DNA of 64,000 nucleotides from Bacteroidales bacterium (GCA_017400135.1 JAFPVJ010000019.1:124001-188000); one strand, 5' to 3'; positions 17,001 through 23,514 are shown, counted from the first letter of the stretch. Notes: generated from the letters alone by a model not told the origin. Translations and numbers: made by a program.

Positions 17001-19189
17001 TTGCGTTCGAGTCTGGATCCCGGATAATAATGGGCCAGGATCTGTTGATAGGTATAGCCGCGGGAGGCCATCACGGCCGCGCCGATCTGGCACAGGCCGA
17101 CGCCGTGACCCCATCCACGGCCGTGCAGGACGATGTCGTCCCCGTCATATTCCACTTCGAAGGCGGAACTCTTGAGATGCGACTCGCTGAGCCAGCGCCG
17201 GATCATCAGTTCTTTTCCGACGGTGAGAGTCCGTTTCGTGCCGACGATCTTCAGCCGGCAGATGCGGCCGGAGCCGCCCCGTTCCACGGGAATGAGTTCC
17301 TGGATTTCGCCAAAGTCCACGCCGGAACGGCGGCAGACCAGTTCGGACCATTCCGCCCGGCTTCGACGCACGGTCCAGCGGTAGAAGTCCTTGGTTTCCA
17401 GGTCGTAATCATTGAGCACCTGGCCCAGGATCGCCTCGTCGGAGGTGTCGCAGAAAGGGTCTCCGCCCTCTTCGGGCGTGTCCGGTTTCACCTGGAGGTA
17501 AGGGTAGTCGCGGTCTTCCCAACAGGTGCTGAAGCGCTCCATGGTGCCGCCGCAGCACTTGGAGAAGCGCGCGTCGCAGAGGGCGCCGTCAGAGGTCAGG
17601 ACTTCTCCCCAGGTCGCGTCCACGGCCCTTCTCGCATTCTTCGAGACCGAGCCGCCCAGGCCCTGGTAGCGCTGGCAGTGGTCGTCGGCGCAGACGTCGA
17701 AACAGGCGTGGTCGTCGTGGTCGAACCAGCGGATGTATTCGCCCCCGTCGGGAACTGCCGCGGGATCTTGCAGGACGGCGGCCGTTTCATCCGTTTTCTT
17801 CCTGCGTCCGATCTGGGCCATCACCCAGGAACGCGAAATCACGGCATGCGCCTTCAGAAATTCCTCGGACGCCGAGCCTTTCATCTCGGATGAAATGACG
17901 CTGAGCAGGTAGTCCTCCACCCCGACGCGGTTGACGGCGACGACTTTGTCGCCTTCCACGATGAAACGCAGCGAACCGGCGAATTTCTGCACCTGCTTGC
18001 GCTCCCAATGGAAGTCCACGCCGATCGTGACGTCGTGCAGGATGAATGTCGGTTCGGCGAATAGGGACGAAGGGGTCACGGCGTCGAAGACCAGCTCGTC
18101 GTAAAGCATCCCGTTGTAGTCGATGCGGCCGTCGGCATACCGGACGACCTGCGTACCGGCACCGTCTGAGATAATTTCAAAATGGATTTCCTGAGCGGAC
18201 ATGATGCCCACGTCCAGCGTGCGCTGGGTGCGGGTGAGGCGCCGGATGATACGGTCCTGCGTGTCAGCCGTTATGCTGACCTCTTCCAGCATCTGCTCCA
18301 GGACGGTTGCATCCAGGCGTTCGAATTCCTCCTCGACCGGGCAGATGAAGAAACCTGCGATGTCGGCACAGCCGATGCTCATCGTGAAGTGTTCGTCCCC
18401 CTGGGCATAAAAATGATGGGAACGCAATTCGCTGCGGAAGATGACCAGCGTGCGGTATTCGCCGCCGGCATGCCAGCTCAGCACATTGAAGCGGGGCTCC
18501 TTTTCTCCGGGCAGGATGGGCATGCAGTCCAGCAGGCGGTAGAAAAGCTTGGCGGCCGACTTGGCGGTCTGGGCGCGGAGCACGAAGACGCCGCGTGTGA
18601 ATTTTTCGTAATGATAAAGCCGCGCATCCTGCACGTCAGTCAGGTGGCGCAGGGCGTCCGTTCCTTCGCGGATCTCCCGGCTCACGGCCCGCTCCAGGGG
18701 CATCAGTCCCGAGGGACAGGCCTGGAAGTGCATGTGGTCGGGCTTGGAGGCGCCGCTCTTGGGGCCGTTGTAGAAGATGGTGTAGCCTTTCAGGTCGCGG
18801 GTCAGGTCAAGCATATCCACATAGCAGCGCCAGATGGACTGGTCCACGTGGCGGTCGCGAGAGATGACCAGGTGGTTCGGGAAGATGGGATAGGGGTTGA
18901 CCCGGACGCGGTAAAGCCGGCCCTTGCGGCCTTCGAAACGAAGGTGCCCCTGCTCCGGGGGACGGTATTCCTCGCAGAGGAAACATCCTTCCGGAGTGAA
19001 GGTCTCGTCCGGATCGCCGGCCAGGGAGGATTGGATGCGGGCCGGGTTGCATTGGGCCTTGACAGGGATGCCTCCCACTTGCAGGTCCTTGATCCGCGCC
19101 GACTTGAGGGCGCGGAAATGGTTCGCGGCCAGAGGCCAGACTGACAACTGGTCCGTCAGGAACTTTTTGACCGGAAGGGGGTTGTTCAT
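16997..19189 (-). CDS. Fusion of HIT/phosphorylase-like domain (DUF4922) and SpoIID/LytB domain
   Basis: 730 residues, no signal peptide or membrane helix. N-terminal part (about 1-300) carries the marks of the Ap4A-phosphorylase/GalT branch of the HIT superfamily: PNHLVISRDRHVDQ (104-117) and YNGPKSGASKPDHMHFQ (140-156) with the H-x-H-x-Q active-site pattern at 152-156. C-terminal part (about 330-730) is a SpoIID domain: VEDYLLSVISSEM with the likely catalytic E435, a C500/H504/C505 cluster like the zinc site of SpoIID, and GRGWGHGVGLCQIGA at 690-704. SpoIID enzymes cut peptidoglycan glycan strands lacking stem peptides. Lack of an export signal suggests a cytoplasmic enzyme acting on imported fragments; that is inference. 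It overlaps ampG by 4 nt. Confidence 0.88.
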   Translation of the reverse strand: MNNPLPVKKFLTDQLSVWPLAANHFRALKSARIKDLQVGGIPVKAQCNPARIQSSLAGDPDETFTPEGCFLCEEYRPPEQGHLRFEGRKGRLYRVRVNPYPIFPNHLVISRDRHVDQSIWRCYVDMLDLTRDLKGYTIFYNGPKSGASKPDHMHFQACPSGLMPLERAVSREIREGTDALRHLTDVQDARLYHYEKFTRGVFVLRAQTAKSAAKLFYRLLDCMPILPGEKEPRFNVLSWHAGGEYRTLVIFRSELRSHHFYAQGDEHFTMSIGCADIAGFFICPVEEEFERLDATVLEQMLEEVSITADTQDRIIRRLTRTQRTLDVGIMSAQEIHFEIISDGAGTQVVRYADGRIDYNGMLYDELVFDAVTPSSLFAEPTFILHDVTIGVDFHWERKQVQKFAGSLRFIVEGDKVVAVNRVGVEDYLLSVISSEMKGSASEEFLKAHAVISRSWVMAQIGRRKKTDETAAVLQDPAAVPDGGEYIRWFDHDDHACFDVCADDHCQRYQGLGGSVSKNARRAVDATWGEVLTSDGALCDARFSKCCGGTMERFSTCWEDRDYPYLQVKPDTPEEGGDPFCDTSDEAILGQVLNDYDLETKDFYRWTVRRSRAEWSELVCRRSGVDFGEIQELIPVERGGSGRICRLKIVGTKRTLTVGKELMIRRWLSESHLKSSAFEVEYDGDDIVLHGRGWGHGVGLCQIGAAVMASRGYTYQQILAHYYPGSRLERK

Positions 19190-19214
19190 CTCAGTGAGGG
19201 CTGGGCGTTATTTA

Positions 19215-19784
19215 TCATAGGAGGGCCCGGAGGGCCTGGCCGATCCGCTGGTATTCGTTTTCGAAATTGGGCGTCAGGATGCCCTTGCCCATAGCGTCGG
19301 CGATCTCTTCTTCCGTCCAGTACCGGCCTTCTTCCACTTCGTCGTTGACGGGTCGGAGGTCGAAGTTGCCGACGGCGGCGTAGGCGTTGACCCATTCCCG
19401 TTCCGTATCCGATTCCCAGACGTAGGTATCCATTTCGACCGGGTTGAAGTCGGCCAGGCCGATTTCCTCACGCGCCTCGCGGTAGAGGGCTTCTTTCACG
19501 CTTTCCCCGTAGGTCACGTGGCCGCCGACCGCGGTATCCCAGCGTCCGGGAAGGAGTTTCTTGGTCTCGGAGCGCTTCTGAAGGAAGATGCGGCCGAAAC
19601 GGTCGATGACATGGAGATGGACCACCGGATGGAGCTGTTTCGTCCCGTTGTGCGCAAAGCTGCGTGACATCTGGGCGGTCACGAGGCCGTTCTCCCCGAC
19701 AACGGGGAGCATCTCTTCCCGGGGCTTGCCGGCAGCGCCACGCAAGACGGGAGCGGTGAGGACCGGATAGAGAATCTCCGACAT
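19215..19784 (-). CDS. Nudix hydrolase
   Basis: 189 residues. The Nudix box is complete at residues 88-110 (GHVTYGESVKEALYREAREE then IGL), so an Mg-dependent pyrophosphohydrolase is expected. The flanking DTAVGGH and LQKRS segments resemble the IPP-isomerase/YfcD subgroup. Substrate unknown. It lies 25 nt upstream of the HIT-SpoIID fusion and 6 nt downstream of the HU-like gene. If the HIT domain makes or uses an NDP-sugar, a Nudix enzyme cutting nucleoside diphosphates would fit, but that is speculation. Confidence 0.9.
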   Translation of the reverse strand: MSEILYPVLTAPVLRGAAGKPREEMLPVVGENGLVTAQMSRSFAHNGTKQLHPVVHLHVIDRFGRIFLQKRSETKKLLPGRWDTAVGGHVTYGESVKEALYREAREEIGLADFNPVEMDTYVWESDTEREWVNAYAAVGNFDLRPVNDEVEEGRYWTEEEIADAMGKGILTPNFENEYQRIGQALRALL

Positions 19785-19790
19785 AAGTGG

Positions 19791-20798
19791 TTATCTATAA
19801 AGGATTTCCAATTCTTCCCGGCTGTAGAGGAAGGGATCGACGAGCTGGGGCGCAACCCGGCCGACGATGGCAAGCAGGAGGAGGAAAGCGGCGGCCAATC
19901 CCAGGAGGATGAGCAGCTCTTTCTGCCACACGGGAAGTTTCCGGCGGCGGCTGTGGCTGTGAGAGTGGCTGTGGGAATGACTGTGGCTGTGGCTATGGCT
20001 GCTGCTGTGGCTGCCGTGGCTTCCGTCCGAACTGTGATGATGGTGGTGATGGTGCTGCTGGGCCTCGGGGGTGACGCCCTGAAGAGCTGCCGTGGCCGTC
20101 TTGTCTGCAGGAGCGGGTTCGGACTCGGGCACCGGCTCGGGTTCGGACTCCTGTACCGGTGCAGGGGTCGATTCCTGCGTGGGTTCGGGAGCGATTTCGG
20201 AATCTTGGACCGGCTCCGGTTCGGGCAGTGGTTCCGGTTCGGGAATCGGTTCTGCGGCAGTGTCTGGAACAATCTCGGGAGCCGGTTCCGGTTCGGGCGC
20301 CAGTTCAACGGCCGGCGCGGTCAGTTCGGCAACGGCTTCGACGGTCTCGGCCAGTTCGGCGACCTCCTCCAACTGTTCGTGGCTCTTGAGGGACACCGGC
20401 TCCAGGCCGAAGCCCTCCGGATAGATGTTCAGGTTCTCGTCCGGGACGAAGAAGAACAGGTTCTCCTTGGTAGCCCGTAAACGGCCCAGACCCGGGAAGA
20501 TGATGAATTTCCTGGTCTTGAGCACTTCCTTCATCTCAGACAGAAAGCGGGTCAGGATGTCCTCGGCGGTCGATTTCTCCAGCGAATTGGTCCGGGCGTA
20601 AAAATCAATCAGCAGGCTGCCGTCTCCTTCCCGCTGACGGAAAGAAAGCTTCCTGTAGGGAGGATTGATGGTAAAACCTTTGTCAGAAAAACTGGCCCCC
20701 ACCAGTTCGGCCACGAAGGTGCCGACCCCGGGCAGGGCCACTTCATCATTCTCGAGGATCAACTCCCCCACCATCTTTGCCAACAGATCGATATCCAT
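19791..20798 (-). CDS. HU-CCDC81-type protein with His-rich linker and C-terminal TM helix
   Basis: 335 residues. The first 125 residues form two HU-like modules of the CCDC81 bacterial type (LPGVGTFVAEL, INPPYRKLSFR, then FIIFPGLGRLRAT). Residues about 165-230 are a Pro/Glu-rich linker. Residues about 249-282 are a natural His-rich tract: seven consecutive His and then a run of alternating His-Ser. A basic SRRRK motif precedes one membrane helix (about 292-312). In related Bacteroidota proteins the C-terminus often carries a SPOR domain that binds denuded peptidoglycan; none is present here and only about 25 residues follow the helix. It is first in the operon with the cell-wall genes. DNA binding has not been shown for this family. 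Confidence 0.8.
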   Translation of the reverse strand: MDIDLLAKMVGELILENDEVALPGVGTFVAELVGASFSDKGFTINPPYRKLSFRQREGDGSLLIDFYARTNSLEKSTAEDILTRFLSEMKEVLKTRKFIIFPGLGRLRATKENLFFFVPDENLNIYPEGFGLEPVSLKSHEQLEEVAELAETVEAVAELTAPAVELAPEPEPAPEIVPDTAAEPIPEPEPLPEPEPVQDSEIAPEPTQESTPAPVQESEPEPVPESEPAPADKTATAALQGVTPEAQQHHHHHHHSSDGSHGSHSSSHSHSHSHSHSHSHSHSRRRKLPVWQKELLILLGLAAAFLLLLAIVGRVAPQLVDPFLYSREELEILYR

Positions 20799-20821
20799 AT
20801 CTTAGGTTTCAGTTCATTCTT

Positions 20822-20829
20822 CAAATATA
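20822..20829 (-). promoter_or_regulatory. Possible -7 box for the cell-wall operon
   Basis: Reads TATATTTG on the minus strand, 23 nt before the ATG of the HU-like gene. No clear -33 box at the usual spacing. Confidence 0.45.
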
Positions 20830-20864
20830 CAACTTTTCACGCCGATAAAAAAATCCTGCAATTG

Positions 20865-20895
20865 TTTGCAGAAACGAAAAAATGTAGTACCTTTG
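20865..20895 (+). promoter_or_regulatory. Promoter of tRNA-Asn
   Basis: TTTG at 20865-20868, 19-bp spacer, TACCTTTG at 20888-20895. This is a close match to the Bacteroidota sigma-ABfr consensus (TTTG, 19 bp, TAnnTTTG), 19 nt before the tRNA. The tRNA-Glu gene has the same arrangement. Confidence 0.8.
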
Positions 20896-20914
20896 CCATC
20901 CCAAAAGGAAACAT

Positions 20915-20991
20915 TCCTCCTTAGCTCAGTTGGTTAGAGCACCTGACTGTTAATCAGGGGGTCCTGGGTTCAAGTCCCCGAGGGGGAGCCA
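20915..20991 (+). tRNA. tRNA-Asn (GTT)
   Basis: A 77-nt cloverleaf including an encoded CCA (20989-20991). The acceptor stem pairs 20915-20921 with 20981-20987, with one U-G wobble. Anticodon stem CCTGA/TCAGG encloses loop CTGTTAA with anticodon GTT at 20949-20951. T-arm GGGTTCAAGTCC is standard. Its 3' end is partly repeated downstream at 21693 and 23011. Confidence 0.97.
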
Positions 20992-21003
20992 AAGCGGACA
21001 AAT
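20982..21003 (+). repeat. tRNA-Asn 3'-end repeat, copy 1 (att-like)
   Basis: The last 10 nt of tRNA-Asn plus the first 12 nt beyond it form a 22-bp sequence found unchanged at 21693-21714. A shorter related copy, GGGGGAGC with new flanks, occurs at 23011-23023. Direct repeats of a tRNA 3' end are the usual scar of site-specific integration. Confidence 0.8.
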
Positions 21004-21035
21004 CGTCGGAAACGAAGGTTTGTCCGCTTTCTTTT
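20991..21035 (+). terminator. Terminator of tRNA-Asn
   Basis: A 12-bp perfect stem, 20991-21002 against 21019-21030 (AAAGCGGACAAA/TTTGTCCGCTTT), followed by CTTTT. Confidence 0.88.
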
Positions 21036-21060
21036 ACTTCGTAACTGCCTGATTTTAAGC

Positions 21061-21113
21061 CCCCTGCAAACACGAACTCATTCTTGAACAGAGGTTCAAT
21101 ATCGTTGCAGGGG
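21061..21113. repeat. Nested inverted repeat after tRNA-Asn
   Basis: Outer stem CCCCTGCAA (21061-21069) pairs with TTGCAGGGG (21105-21113). Inside it lies a second perfect hairpin, TTGAAC (21084-21089)/GTTCAA (21094-21099). There is no U-run, so it is not an obvious terminator. TGCAGGGGC occurs again at 21159-21168 in the next hairpin. Confidence 0.65.
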
Positions 21114-21156
21114 CTGTGTAAAGATGGAGCCCTTGTGGCGAAATCACTTATGAAAG

Positions 21157-21194
21157 TGATGCAGGGGCTATCTGTACTTAGAGCCTCTGCATCA
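21157..21194. repeat. 13-bp stem hairpin downstream of the small membrane gene
   Basis: TGATGCAGGGGCT (21157-21169) pairs with AGCCTCTGCATCA (21182-21194) with one non-Watson-Crick position. It begins 4 nt beyond the stop of the minus-strand membrane gene and might protect or end its mRNA, though no U-run follows. Confidence 0.6.
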
Positions 21195-21197
21195 CGA

Positions 21198-21527
21198 TTA
21201 TTGAATCAGTATGAACGAGACAAAAATCCATGCAATAAAGAGTGCGTCGCAAACACAAACGACCCATCTCGCCCACTTTGATTTCTTATGTAGCAGAAGA
21301 ATCACCAAAACAACATACACCAAGCACAAAAAAACACTCATAGAGCGCCAAAAGACGAATGACTCTTTTGATGAGAAAGACAACGGACCTAAGACTTCCC
21401 CAAGATAAACTCTTTCGTAGGTCTCATCTCCACGAAGCATATAATCAATATCCATAATATTGCCGTAAGCAATAAAGCCTGCGACAATGAGCCGGATATA
21501 GCATATGATTCTTTCAAATAGTCTCAT
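21198..21527 (-). CDS. Small membrane protein, unknown
   Basis: 109 residues with three or four hydrophobic segments (about 7-25, 60-80 and 88-108), so an inner-membrane protein is likely. No known family was recognised. Base composition is far more AT-rich than the flanking operons. A TATATTTG box 10 nt before the ATG supports expression. It lies between the first and second tRNA-Asn 3'-end copies and may be cargo of an integrated element. Confidence 0.6.
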   Translation of the reverse strand: MRLFERIICYIRLIVAGFIAYGNIMDIDYMLRGDETYERVYLGEVLGPLSFSSKESFVFWRSMSVFLCLVYVVLVILLLHKKSKWARWVVCVCDALFIAWIFVSFILIQ

Positions 21528-21537
21528 CTCTCAATAA

Positions 21538-21545
21538 CAAATATA
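21538..21545 (-). promoter_or_regulatory. Possible -7 box for the small membrane gene
   Basis: Reads TATATTTG on the minus strand, 10 nt upstream of the ATG at 21527. Confidence 0.45.
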
Positions 21546-21559
21546 GCACTATTTCAGGA

Positions 21560-21682
21560 TTATGGTGTTCCTTCTTCTTGAAGGTTTTCCGAAGCCAACC
21601 TCGACAGCAGCGGCAGCAGCCATCCCCTGTTGATGTCGATGAATTCCGCTACTTTGCGGAAGTCCAACCAAATGTTCAACAT
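21560..21682 (-). pseudogene. 40-codon open frame, possible gene remnant
   Basis: A minus-strand frame from an ATG at 21682 to a TAA at 21560 encodes a 40-residue peptide beginning MLNIWLDFRKVAEF and ending in SENLQEEGTP. Its composition looks protein-like, and the frame stays open upstream into the tRNA-like repeat at 21693. It may be the C-terminal end of a gene cut by integration, or chance. The family is not recognised. Confidence 0.3.
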
Positions 21683-21692
21683 TTCCTCGCTC

Positions 21693-21714
21693 GGGGGAGC
21701 CAAAGCGGACAAAT
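21693..21714 (+). repeat. tRNA-Asn 3'-end repeat, copy 2 (att-like)
   Basis: Identical over 22 bp to 20982-21003, including the encoded CCA and 12 nt beyond. Upstream it reads CGCTC instead of the tRNA T-arm, so no complete tRNA is rebuilt. The spacing to copy 1 is 711 bp. Confidence 0.8.
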
Positions 21715-21747
21715 TGCAAAAATCGGCAGTTTGTCCATTTTCTTTTT
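21704..21747 (+). terminator. Terminator-like hairpin after repeat copy 2
   Basis: Stem GGACAAA (21707-21713)/TTTGTCC (21730-21736), then ATTTTCTTTTT. The left arm is part of the repeated tRNA-flank sequence; the loop differs from that at the tRNA gene. Confidence 0.65.
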
Positions 21748-21759
21748 AGGGGGGGGGTG

Positions 21760-21844
21760 TTCCCTCCGTCCCGGCCTGATGGACGGAGGGTACGAAAATG
21801 GGGGTAAAATGCTTTCTCTGTCCCTGTTTTCCGGACGGAGGGAA
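21760..21844. repeat. GC-rich 12-bp inverted and direct repeats
   Basis: TTCCCTCCGTCC (21760-21771) has its inverse GGACGGAGGGAA at 21833-21844. A further copy GGACGGAGGG at 21781-21790 can fold with the first into a 10-bp hairpin. A run of nine G precedes the cluster (21749-21757). It sits in the 21.53-21.95 kb gap, which has no convincing gene apart from the remnant noted above. Confidence 0.6.
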
Positions 21845-21916
21845 CGGACTAAGAGGTGAAGGGTCAATAGTCCACAGTCTGTCGAAGAAGATAAAGCCCC
21901 AAGAACCAAAAAAAAC

Positions 21917-21924
21917 TATCTTTG
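21917..21924 (+). promoter_or_regulatory. -7 box (TATCTTTG) before the membrane gene pair
   Basis: TATCTTTG lies 22 nt before the ATG of the 157-residue membrane protein. An ATG only 5 nt after the box (21930) opens a 17-codon frame that overlaps that gene in another phase. Confidence 0.5.
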
Positions 21925-21946
21925 CATTGATGAAAACAATACTCGT

Positions 21947-22420
21947 ATGCAAAAATACAATAGAACAGCCTGCGGCATTTTGAAGGCGGTTGCTTCTGTA
22001 AAAAATAATAAATCTTTTCACACCATTCTAAATGTCGCTTCTTCTGTTTTGTGGGGAGGGCTTGGTGGTTATATGACCTTAGCGTTTGCATTAGGTATTC
22101 TCTCAAGTCTCCGCTCAAAGCGTTTTGAGTTTATCGGAAGCTATATCGTTCTCCTTCTTGGAGGGATTGTTCTCCTCCTTGCCGCCATTCTTATATGGAG
22201 CCGGCGACGAAGAGTAAAATGGATTGTTTGCGTATTCTCTTGCCTGTGTTCAATTTTGATGTTGTTCGCTCTTGTAGGGGCTGCAGCAGCAGGTCATTGG
22301 CAATCGTTAGATTTCTATTTAGCCCTGTTGATTCCTTTTGCTGGCATTCTGCTCTCTATCTTTTCCTTGATTTGTTTGCCACCCAAAAAATCAAATCAAG
22401 AAGAATCAACCAAACCATAA
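21947..22420 (+). CDS. Small membrane protein, unknown
   Basis: 157 residues with four hydrophobic helices (about 28-52, 63-85, 92-112 and 122-146), with basic residues after the second helix (WSRRRRVKW). It may look like a DUF4064-type or superinfection-immunity-sized membrane protein, but no family was recognised with confidence. AT-rich. It is followed after 21 nt by another small membrane gene, so the two are probably co-transcribed. Both lie between the second and third tRNA 3'-end copies. Confidence 0.6.
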   Translation: MQKYNRTACGILKAVASVKNNKSFHTILNVASSVLWGGLGGYMTLAFALGILSSLRSKRFEFIGSYIVLLLGGIVLLLAAILIWSRRRRVKWIVCVFSCLCSILMLFALVGAAAAGHWQSLDFYLALLIPFAGILLSIFSLICLPPKKSNQEESTKP

Positions 22421-22441
22421 TCTCTTTAATACGAATTCTTT

Positions 22442-22912
22442 ATGATGCCTTTAGATGTTTCCTTTGGTATCTTTGCCTTCCTCCCCATGGGTTGGTTGTT
22501 TATGGCTATAGTAATCACTGGTGAGGCTTTTTTTATGAGCAATTATCTAATTCAGAAAAAGTTCAACAAAAGAATATACATATCAGCGACTGTATCCAAT
22601 ATCGTCAGTGGTGCAATCGGTATCTTAACCTCCCTTGCGCTAAACGGTGGATGGTGGCTTGTTGTTTGGTTTCCTTGGGTAAGTTCTCATGAAGTTGATG
22701 TTCACGACCCCAAGCAATTATGGATTTTAATCATCTACTATTTCATTGCTCTAATCCTTTCCATCTTCATTGAAGTACTCGTGAATAATCTGTTTCTCCG
22801 GAAACAATACAAGTTCAAGAAAATTCTCAACGCATCCCTGATTGCGAATGCCTTTAGTTACGCTCTTGGCGCGATTATTATCATTGTATTGTGCATCATT
22901 CCCATCAAGTAA
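22442..22912 (+). CDS. Small membrane protein, unknown
   Basis: 156 residues with about four hydrophobic helices (7-30, 45-72, 92-115 and 130-153). The short soluble stretch KQYKFKKILNAS before the last helix is basic. No family recognised. It lies 21 nt after a gene of similar size and topology, and the two may form a heteromeric pair. Its AT-rich composition differs from most of the window and suggests transfer. Confidence 0.6.
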   Translation: MMPLDVSFGIFAFLPMGWLFMAIVITGEAFFMSNYLIQKKFNKRIYISATVSNIVSGAIGILTSLALNGGWWLVVWFPWVSSHEVDVHDPKQLWILIIYYFIALILSIFIEVLVNNLFLRKQYKFKKILNASLIANAFSYALGAIIIIVLCIIPIK

Positions 22913-23010
22913 TCCACTTTATCACAAAATCATCGAGAGACACAGAATGTACGACCTACTGTACCATCCTTAGGACGCCAGATTTTAACGGATAACACTT
23001 GCAGAAAAAA

Positions 23011-23023
23011 CGCTCGGGGGAGC
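23011..23023 (+). repeat. tRNA-like repeat, copy 3 (partial)
   Basis: CGCTCGGGGGAGC matches 21688-21700 over 13 bp and the tRNA-Asn end over the GGGGGAGC part. It lacks the CCA and the following 12 nt and continues directly into a different terminator hairpin. Confidence 0.6.
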
Positions 23024-23027
23024 ACGG

Positions 23028-23060
23028 AACAAGCACTTCACCAGGAGTGCTTGTTTTTTT
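23028..23060 (+). terminator. Terminator after repeat copy 3
   Basis: Stem AACAAGCACT (23028-23037), loop of 8 nt, stem AGTGCTTGTT (23046-23055), then T to 23060. A TATCTTTG box at 23062-23069 follows at once and may start the next gene. Confidence 0.8.
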
Positions 23061-23074
23061 ATATCTTTGTCAGC

Positions 23075-23482
23075 ATGAAAATAATTCGCGTTTTGATTCT
23101 TTCACTTCTTTGCGTTCTCCTCAATTCCTGTCAAAAGCCCGCACAGGTTATATTGGTGGGGACTTGGGAAGTCTCGTCTAAAACCACTACCACGACTGGA
23201 AGCTCGGAAACGACGGTAGATAACCCCGTTCTGTATTATGTTTTTGAGGAGAGCGGAGAAGGAAAGATTATCAGTCTAGAAACATCCTCAGAACTCCAGG
23301 AAATAGACGATTGGTTCTTCAACTATGTCTATGACAAAGAGACAAACACCATTGTATTTGAGACTTGGATGAAGAAGGAAAAGTCATTGTGGATTGTAGA
23401 CAAACTGACGGATGTTTCATTCACTTGCCATTCTTCATCTAATGGGTCATCCACAACATTCAATGGTAGAAAGATGAAATAA
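23075..23482 (+). CDS. Small lipoprotein, unknown
   Basis: 135 residues from the ATG at 23075. The signal peptide ends in a lipobox-like LNSC at about residue 19. The rest is a beta-rich domain beginning VGTWEVSSKTTTT, like lipocalin-type or DUF4923-like small lipoproteins of Bacteroidota, which often start with a GTW motif. TATCTTTG sits 5 nt before the ATG. It lies 32 nt before the DUF1963 gene and may share its transcript. Function unknown. Confidence 0.7.
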   Translation: MKIIRVLILSLLCVLLNSCQKPAQVILVGTWEVSSKTTTTTGSSETTVDNPVLYYVFEESGEGKIISLETSSELQEIDDWFFNYVYDKETNTIVFETWMKKEKSLWIVDKLTDVSFTCHSSSNGSSTTFNGRKMK

Positions 23483-23514
23483 TCCCTCTTAAGCTAATAT
23501 AAAAAGAAACAATC

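Noticed and set aside
19944..20052. Short regular repeats like a mini CRISPR array
   Set aside because: The period is 6 bp and in frame with His-Ser codons. There are no spacers, so it is a coding microsatellite.
21660..21703. Possible second tRNA gene before repeat copy 2
   Set aside because: A GTTCAA resembling a T-loop is present but 14 nt from the GGGGG instead of 9, and no anticodon or D arm can be folded.
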